From: Chloroflexota bacterium
GTDB lineage: Bacteria > Chloroflexota > Dehalococcoidia > Dehalococcoidales > RBG-16-60-22
Direction of reading: 5' to 3'
Length of the DNA stretch: 15,233 nucleotides
Assembly: GCA_022574315.1 (NCBI GenBank)
Contig: JACZSH010000023.1
Span: 1 to 15,233, forward strand
Shown: piece by piece, positions 1 through 4,636 of the stretch
How the letters are laid out: the number at the start of each line of letters is the position of its first letter
How positions within the stretch are numbered: position 1 is the first letter of the stretch
Notes under the pieces: model-generated
Seen by the model: the letters and a program-made list of their open reading frames with translations, nothing else
Told to the model about the DNA's origin: nothing
The model's database searches: none
Program-made: the position numbers and the translations under genes

Positions 1-159
1 ACTCTTTCAGAGATAAGCCATGCCCTGCAGAACGGCATCCCGGTAATCGGCCTGAATACCTGGTCGTTAGCCCGCAACGGTCAGCCGGACAATGCCATTA
101 TCCCGGCGCAGGATGCCGACGATGCGGTGCGGAAAGCATTAGCCGCCATAGTAAACTGA
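1..159 (+). CDS. C-terminal fragment of a TIGR00725-type (LOG/DprA-like Rossmann) protein
   Basis: The reading frame is open from the first base and ends at TGA 157-159, giving 52 residues; the start lies outside the window. The visible part begins TLSEISHALQNG and continues PVIGLNTW. This resembles the end of the TIGR00725 family, small Rossmann-fold proteins related to the LOG/lysine-decarboxylase-like group, where a glycine-rich GTLSE segment is followed by a conserved PVIGL strand. The tail is a helix (DADDAVRKALAAI). The gene ends 32 bases before eno on the same strand, so the two may be co-transcribed. The family has no well-established biochemical role that can be assigned from this fragment. 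Identification rests on a short segment and is moderately sure. Confidence 0.6.
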   Translation, partial: TLSEISHALQNGIPVIGLNTWSLARNGQPDNAIIPAQDADDAVRKALAAIVN

Positions 160-191
160 CCGCCGGAACGGAGTGGAGATTTTATAAAACT

Positions 192-1478
192 ATGTCGATG
201 ATTAAGAGCGTAAAAGCCCGGGAAATACTGGACTCGAGAGGCAACCCGACGGTCGAGGTTGAAGTAACCCTCGCCGACGGAGCCATGGGCCGAGCGGCGG
301 TACCTTCCGGGGCCAGTACCGGTAAACACGAAGCCGTGGAACTGCGGGACGGAGACGCCGCCCGGTTCCAGGGGAAAGGCGTGCTCAAGGCGGTAGCCAA
401 CGTCAATGAAACCATCGCGGCGGCGATTTCCGGGATGCCGGCTATCGACCAGGCAGCTGTCGACCGGAGACTAATCGAACTTGACGGCACCGTAAATAAG
501 TCGAATCTGGGCGCCAATGCCATCCTGGGAACATCACTGGCGGTAGCCCACGCGGCCGCTAAACACAGGGCAATTTCGCTGTTCCGCCACCTGGGGACGA
601 CAGATTATACTTTACCGGTACCGATGATGAATATCCTGAACGGGGGGCGGCACGCCGCCAATTCCACCGACTTCCAGGAGTTCATGGTCATGCCGGTCGG
701 CGCCGGCAGTTTCCGCCGGGGGCTACAAATGGGCACCGAAGTTTACCACGCGCTGAAAAAGATTCTCGAAGACAGAGGATTTGGCACCAACGTCGGAGAC
801 GAAGGCGGATTCGCCCCTTCTCTGTCCTCAAACAAGGAGGCGATAGAAGCCATCCTGGCCGCCATCGAAAAAGCGGGTTACGTACCGGGCAAAGACTGCT
901 TTATTGCCCTGGACCCGGCGGCCAGCGAGTTCTTCCAGGACGGCAAATACGTCCTGGCCAGGGAAGGCACTACCCTTAGCTCTCAGGAGATGGTTGAGTA
1001 TTATGTCAAATGGGCGGCCAGCTACCCGCTTATCAGCATCGAAGACGGGATGGCCGAGGATGACTGGGAGGGGTGGCAGCGTATCACCGAAAAACTGGGG
1101 AGGAAAGTCCAGCTGGTGGGTGACGACCTCTACACGACCAATACCAGCCGTCTCCAGCGCGGCATCGATACCAAAGCGTCCAATTCCATCCTTATCAAGC
1201 TGAACCAAATCGGCACGCTTACCGAGACGACCGCCGCCATCAGCCTGGCCCAGGAGGCCGGGTGGACGGCAGTGGTCAGTCATCGCTCCGGAGAGACCGA
1301 GGATACCACCATCGCCGACCTGGCGGTGGGGCTGAATACCGGGCAAATTAAAACCGGGGCGCCTTGCCGCTCGGAGCGTACCGCCAAATATAACCGGCTG
1401 CTCAGGATAGAAGACGAGCTTGGCCCGGATGCCCGCTACAACGGAAGACAGGCGTTTTACAATTTGAAGCTAAGTTAG
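192..1478 (+). CDS. eno: Enolase (phosphopyruvate hydratase)
   Basis: Enolase converts 2-phosphoglycerate to phosphoenolpyruvate in glycolysis and gluconeogenesis, in the cytoplasm and with Mg2+. The 428-residue length is normal. The N-terminal domain shows the ILDSRGNPTVEVEV and GASTGKHEAVELRDGD blocks. The barrel shows LNGGRHAANSTDFQEF (149-164), VGDEGGFAP with catalytic Glu204/205 (201-209), metal ligands Asp241, Glu284 (SIEDGM) and Asp311 (GDDL), and the signature ILIKLNQIGTLTET with catalytic Lys336. SHRSGETEDTTIADLAV and the IKTGAPCRSERTAKYN ending are intact. GGAG-like sequence lies at 170-178 upstream. A second ATG at 198 (residue 3) is an equally possible start. It is followed 64 bases later by gap, so a small glycolytic operon is likely. 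Confidence 0.98.
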   Translation: MSMIKSVKAREILDSRGNPTVEVEVTLADGAMGRAAVPSGASTGKHEAVELRDGDAARFQGKGVLKAVANVNETIAAAISGMPAIDQAAVDRRLIELDGTVNKSNLGANAILGTSLAVAHAAAKHRAISLFRHLGTTDYTLPVPMMNILNGGRHAANSTDFQEFMVMPVGAGSFRRGLQMGTEVYHALKKILEDRGFGTNVGDEGGFAPSLSSNKEAIEAILAAIEKAGYVPGKDCFIALDPAASEFFQDGKYVLAREGTTLSSQEMVEYYVKWAASYPLISIEDGMAEDDWEGWQRITEKLGRKVQLVGDDLYTTNTSRLQRGIDTKASNSILIKLNQIGTLTETTAAISLAQEAGWTAVVSHRSGETEDTTIADLAVGLNTGQIKTGAPCRSERTAKYNRLLRIEDELGPDARYNGRQAFYNLKLS

Positions 1479-1542
1479 TCATCCCGGGAGGATAATGCTA
1501 TACTCAACTACCTGAAGTAAAATACGGTTCGGGAGAGATAAA

Positions 1543-2556
1543 ATGGCTACCAGAATTGGCATCAACGGGTTTGGTCGCATCGGGAGGCTGACTTTCCGGA
1601 CCATCAACAAATACCAGAAAGATAACCTGGAAGTGGTGGCGATAAACGACCTCACCGACACCAGAACGAATGCCCACCTGCTGAAGTGGGACAGCACCTA
1701 TGGCCGTTTTCCCGGCGAGGTAGAGGCCAGAGATGACGCCATCATCGTTGACGGGAAAGAAGTAAAAGTGCTCACGGAACGCGACCCGGCCAGTATCCCC
1801 TGGCGGGATTACGGCGTGGAGATAGTGATTGAGTCCACCGGACTGTTTACCGATGCTACCAAAGCGGCGGGGCACCTGAAGGGAGGTGCCCGGAAAGTAA
1901 TCATCTCTGCCCCGGCAAAAAATGAGGACGCGACCATCGTCCTCGGCGTTAACGAGGATAAATATGACCCGGTAAACCACTCCGTGATTTCAAACGCTTC
2001 CTGCACGACCAACGGCATCGCCCCGATGGTCAGAGTGCTGCATGAGAATTTCGGCTGCGTTATCGGGCTGATGACCACCATTCATGCCTATACCAACGAC
2101 CAGAAAATTCAGGACATGTTCCATAATGACCTGCGCCGGGCCCGCGCCGCGGCGGTTAATCTTATCCCGACGACGACCGGCGCCGCTTATGCCGTCGCCC
2201 ACGTTATGCCCGAAATGAAAGGGCGGCTTCACGGTATGGCTTTCCGGGTGCCCATCGCCACCGTTTCCGTGGTTGACTTTGTGGCTAATTTGGACACGGA
2301 GGTTACCGTCGAAAAGGTCAACCAGGCTTTCCAGACAGCCGCTGAGGGGCCCATGGCTGGAATTATAGAATATTGCCGGGAACCGCTGGTCAGTACCGAC
2401 TTCATCGGTAACCCGTCCAGCGCTATTTTTGATTCCCTGAGCACCATAGTCATCGGCGGCAAAATGATCAAAATAATTGCCTGGTATGATAATGAGTGGG
2501 GTTACAGCTGCCGCCTGGCTGACCTGGCCGCCTTTGTGGCCAGCAAGGGTTTATAG
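1543..2556 (+). CDS. gap: Glyceraldehyde-3-phosphate dehydrogenase
   Basis: This enzyme oxidises glyceraldehyde-3-phosphate to 1,3-bisphosphoglycerate with NAD(P). At 337 residues it has family length. The Rossmann start is IGINGFGRIGRL (5-16) and Asp36 in AINDLTD favours NAD. The catalytic pair is Cys154 in SNASCTTN and His181 in TTIHAYTNDQ. Phosphate-site elements RRARAA, TTTGAA and MAFRVP (Arg235) are present, and the C-terminal WYDNEWGYSCRLADL is canonical. A GGGAGAG ribosome-binding site sits just before ATG 1543. Two deviations are visible: the usual second Cys of SCTTNC is Gly158, and the usual Lys of GAAKAV is Tyr216. It follows eno in the same orientation; whether it is the glycolytic or the gluconeogenic isoform cannot be told. 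Confidence 0.97.
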   Translation: MATRIGINGFGRIGRLTFRTINKYQKDNLEVVAINDLTDTRTNAHLLKWDSTYGRFPGEVEARDDAIIVDGKEVKVLTERDPASIPWRDYGVEIVIESTGLFTDATKAAGHLKGGARKVIISAPAKNEDATIVLGVNEDKYDPVNHSVISNASCTTNGIAPMVRVLHENFGCVIGLMTTIHAYTNDQKIQDMFHNDLRRARAAAVNLIPTTTGAAYAVAHVMPEMKGRLHGMAFRVPIATVSVVDFVANLDTEVTVEKVNQAFQTAAEGPMAGIIEYCREPLVSTDFIGNPSSAIFDSLSTIVIGGKMIKIIAWYDNEWGYSCRLADLAAFVASKGL

Positions 2557-2739
2557 TTTGCGGGGTCGCCAAGGAACTGGTGGCTTAAGAGGACGGCATA
2601 GTACCGGCGGAAACCTTTAGCGGGAGTGACGATTTTACCAGAACGAGACAGCCAAGAAGACGTCTTACCCGGTATCCGTGTCCGTCCCGGCCGATGGCAA
2701 CCTCCGGATGGTCTCTTCCCTTCCCCGTACCGGCGATAA

Positions 2740-2769
2740 TTGACATTGCGCCGGCAGAACGCTTAAAAT
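2740..2769 (+). promoter_or_regulatory. Sigma70-type promoter of the first tubulin-like gene
   Basis: TTGACA at 2740-2745 and TAAAAT at 2764-2769 are separated by 18 bases. The predicted transcription start near 2776 would leave a leader of about 28 bases with AAGGT at 2793-2797 before ATG 2804. The rest of the gap-to-tubulin interval (2557-2739) shows no convincing gene and no T-tailed terminator. The promoter therefore suggests that the tubulin-like gene is transcribed independently of eno-gap. Confidence 0.7.
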
Positions 2770-2803
2770 AGCATTGATTAGTCTTTATTAACAAGGTAAA
2801 ACA

Positions 2804-3979
2804 ATGAAACTTGTGGTGGTTGGTTTCGGGCAATGCGGCGGCCGGATTGCCGACGAGTTTGCCCGATTGAATAGAAGAGCGCGTGGCCAGCGCGGTATTG
2901 ATATCATCGCCGGCGCTTTCGCCGTGAATACCGACGTGGCTGACTTGAGTGGCTTAACCGGCATAAAACCGGACTACCAGCACCGGATTCTCATCGGCGG
3001 ACGCAAGACCGGCGGTCACGGCGTGGGCAAAATAAACGAGCTTGGGGCCGAGATAGCCCGGGAAGACGGCGACAAAGTTATCGAGACCATCAGGATGAGC
3101 CGGCGTTTTGCCGAAGCGGATGCTTTCCTGCTCATTGCCGGTGCGGCTGGCGGCACCGGTTCCGGCTCGGTACCGGTAATTACCCAGCACATAAAAGAAC
3201 GTTACGCGGATAAACCGGTGTATAACCTCATTGTCCTACCTTTTGAACACGAAGAGTCGACCGAAGAGAGAACGGTGTATAACGTGGCGACGTGCCTTAA
3301 ATCTTCCTACCTGGTAGCGGATGCAGTCTTCCTGGTGGATAACCAGCGGTACGTGATGAAAGACTCCCCTATCCGCAATAACCTGGCCAAGATTAATGCC
3401 GCCATAACCGAGCCGTTTTACAATCTGCTCTGTGCCGGTGAAGAGAAAAAACCCAAGTATATCGGCGCCAAGATACTGGATGCCGGTGATATCATTCAGA
3501 CGGTTACGGGCTGGACGACCATCGGGTACGGCAAGTCAAAGATTTCTCGGACGAAAAACTTTTTCAAGCGGACACGTGACTTCAGGAATAAGGCCACCGA
3601 GACCCAGAAAGGCTCCCAGACGATGGATGAGGCGATAAGCGGACTTTCCCTGAAGTGTAACCCTATTGAATCAAAGAGAGCTTTATACCTGGTCTCAGCG
3701 CCGGCCAAAGAAGTGAGTGTTGACCTGATAAAAGAACTGGGTACTTATCTGAAAGGCCTGACTCCGGAAGCGATAATACGGAGCGGCGATTACCCACGGG
3801 AAGGGAACTCACTGGAAATTACGGTGATTCTTTCCGAACTCAATGACGTGGAAAAGATAAGGAGCTATTTCACCAAGACGATCAACCTCATCGCCACGCT
3901 AAAAAAGAGGCAGGAAGGGATAGCAAGCAAATCTCAGGGGATCGAAGTAACCCTGAAGGATATCCCTTCCCTGCTGTAA
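2804..3979 (+). CDS. FtsZ/tubulin-family GTPase, paralog 1
   Basis: Predicted 391-residue cytoplasmic GTPase of the tubulin/FtsZ superfamily. Visible elements in order are: a first strand and T1 loop VVVGFGQCGGRI (4-15), whose GQCG is tubulin-like; an NTDVADL T2-type segment (42-48); a glycine-rich GGRKTGGHGVGK loop (65-76); the nucleotide-phosphate G-box GAAGGTGSGS (113-122); VDNQRY (178-183) where FtsZ has its ribose/base contact; and a T7-type LDAGD with Asp226 and Asp229 in the D-x-x-D spacing that completes GTP hydrolysis in a polymer. A long basic loop (245-272) follows, then a C-terminal domain and a terminal KDIPSLL resembling the FtsZ C-terminal peptide. No membrane segment is seen. 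It has its own promoter and stands convergent to the small coiled-coil gene. It is not canonical FtsZ; the superfamily call is firm, the cellular role unknown. Confidence 0.9.
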   Translation: MKLVVVGFGQCGGRIADEFARLNRRARGQRGIDIIAGAFAVNTDVADLSGLTGIKPDYQHRILIGGRKTGGHGVGKINELGAEIAREDGDKVIETIRMSRRFAEADAFLLIAGAAGGTGSGSVPVITQHIKERYADKPVYNLIVLPFEHEESTEERTVYNVATCLKSSYLVADAVFLVDNQRYVMKDSPIRNNLAKINAAITEPFYNLLCAGEEKKPKYIGAKILDAGDIIQTVTGWTTIGYGKSKISRTKNFFKRTRDFRNKATETQKGSQTMDEAISGLSLKCNPIESKRALYLVSAPAKEVSVDLIKELGTYLKGLTPEAIIRSGDYPREGNSLEITVILSELNDVEKIRSYFTKTINLIATLKKRQEGIASKSQGIEVTLKDIPSLL

Positions 3980-4051
3980 CCCAATCCTCCCGCCACTCCA
4001 GAAAACGCACCCCTGGTTGTTTCTCCGGTCGGCAGAACGAATATGCCTCTT

Positions 4052-4573
4052 TTATTTTGAGAGTTTAGCGTAGATATTCCAGGCTTGTTCGATAGTTTCC
4101 TCGCGCAGCTGCCAGGCCTGTACAACAGCTTCTTCCCGGGTTTTCCAGGCTTTTTCGATCCTGGCTTCACAGGCTCTCTCCGCCTGTTCCTTAGCCTTTC
4201 GCTGCGTTTTTTCAGCTTGCGCCAGGGCCTCATCACGTTCCTTCGAGACCTGGGACAGAGCCTCTTCTCGGGTTTTTAAAGCATCGTTGATATTCGCCTC
4301 ACAGGTGTTTTTCGCCTGTTGCTCGGCACGCCGGTAAGCTCTGGCTATTTGCTGCTCATTCCCCCGGTAAGCATTGGATACCTGGCGCTGAGCTTCCATG
4401 TAAGCGGCATATGCCTTTTCGGCTTGCCCCAAGACTTCATCGAGTGGTCTCATGGCTGGCCCAGCGGCTTCTTCCGCTACCGACTCGACCTGCTCCGCAG
4501 GCTCTTCCAGCACAACCGTAGTCTTTTCCGTAGTCTCTTCGCTAACTTTTTTAGCTTCCTTTGGCTCCGTCAT
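4052..4573 (-). CDS. Hendecad-repeat coiled-coil protein (173 aa), unknown function
   Basis: No known family was recognised. The protein has an acidic, probably disordered N-terminus (1-45) and then one continuous predicted helix of eleven perfect 11-residue units (46-166) and a short tail IYAKLSK. Charged residues dominate, with Ala, Tyr and Trp on a repeating face; there is no signal peptide or membrane segment. The start is ATG 4573, because AGGAGGT at 4585-4579 lies 5 bases upstream; the adjacent TTG at 4576 is only 2 bases from that site. It lies 63 bases downstream of the large coiled-coil gene and is probably co-transcribed with it. Its 3' end faces the 3' end of the first tubulin-like gene (72-base gap, no clear terminator). 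Partnership with the large protein or the GTPases is inference. Confidence 0.85.
   Translation of the reverse strand: MTEPKEAKKVSEETTEKTTVVLEEPAEQVESVAEEAAGPAMRPLDEVLGQAEKAYAAYMEAQRQVSNAYRGNEQQIARAYRRAEQQAKNTCEANINDALKTREEALSQVSKERDEALAQAEKTQRKAKEQAERACEARIEKAWKTREEAVVQAWQLREETIEQAWNIYAKLSK
4076..4438 (-). repeat. Eleven tandem 11-residue (33-base) hendecad units
   Basis: Residues 46-166 of the 173-aa protein divide without gaps into eleven units of 11 residues, for example AYRRAEQQAKN, TREEALSQVSK and TREEAVVQAWQ. Tyr58, Tyr69 and Tyr80 are exactly 11 apart, and Trp143, Trp154 and Trp165 likewise. The repeat is visible at protein level; the DNA units have diverged. Confidence 0.85.
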
Positions 4574-4611
4574 CAATTACCTCCTAGATATTTAGCTTTC
4601 ATCCATCCAAT

Positions 4612-4627
4612 GACCATTGCCATGGTC
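4612..4627 (-). other. Intercistronic hairpin between the two coiled-coil genes
   Basis: GACCAT and ATGGTC form a perfect 6-bp stem with a 4-base loop about 10 bases after the stop codon of the large coiled-coil gene. A further ATGGTC at 4632-4637 (plus-strand reading) overlaps that stop codon and offers an alternative partner for the same strand. There is no T-run, so it is not an intrinsic terminator. It could affect mRNA stability or the ratio of the two products. Confidence 0.4.
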
Positions 4628-4636
4628 TTTAATGGT

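Noticed and set aside
2601..2735. Direct 9-base repeat GTACCGGCG at 2601-2609 and 2727-2735
   Set aside because: It is short, GC-rich and expected by chance in this composition; no associated structure was found.
2585..2833. Minus-strand 82-codon frame in the gap-to-tubulin interval
   Set aside because: It runs through the promoter and start of the first tubulin-like gene and has no recognisable motif or ribosome-binding site.
3980..4051. Bidirectional terminator between the convergent tubulin-like and coiled-coil genes
   Set aside because: Only weak bulged stems without T-runs can be drawn on either strand.
4573..4623. Minus-strand 16-codon micro-ORF ending in TGATG overlap with the small coiled-coil gene
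   Set aside because: It has no ribosome-binding site of its own, and its codons simply span the hairpin and the AGGAGGT of the next gene.
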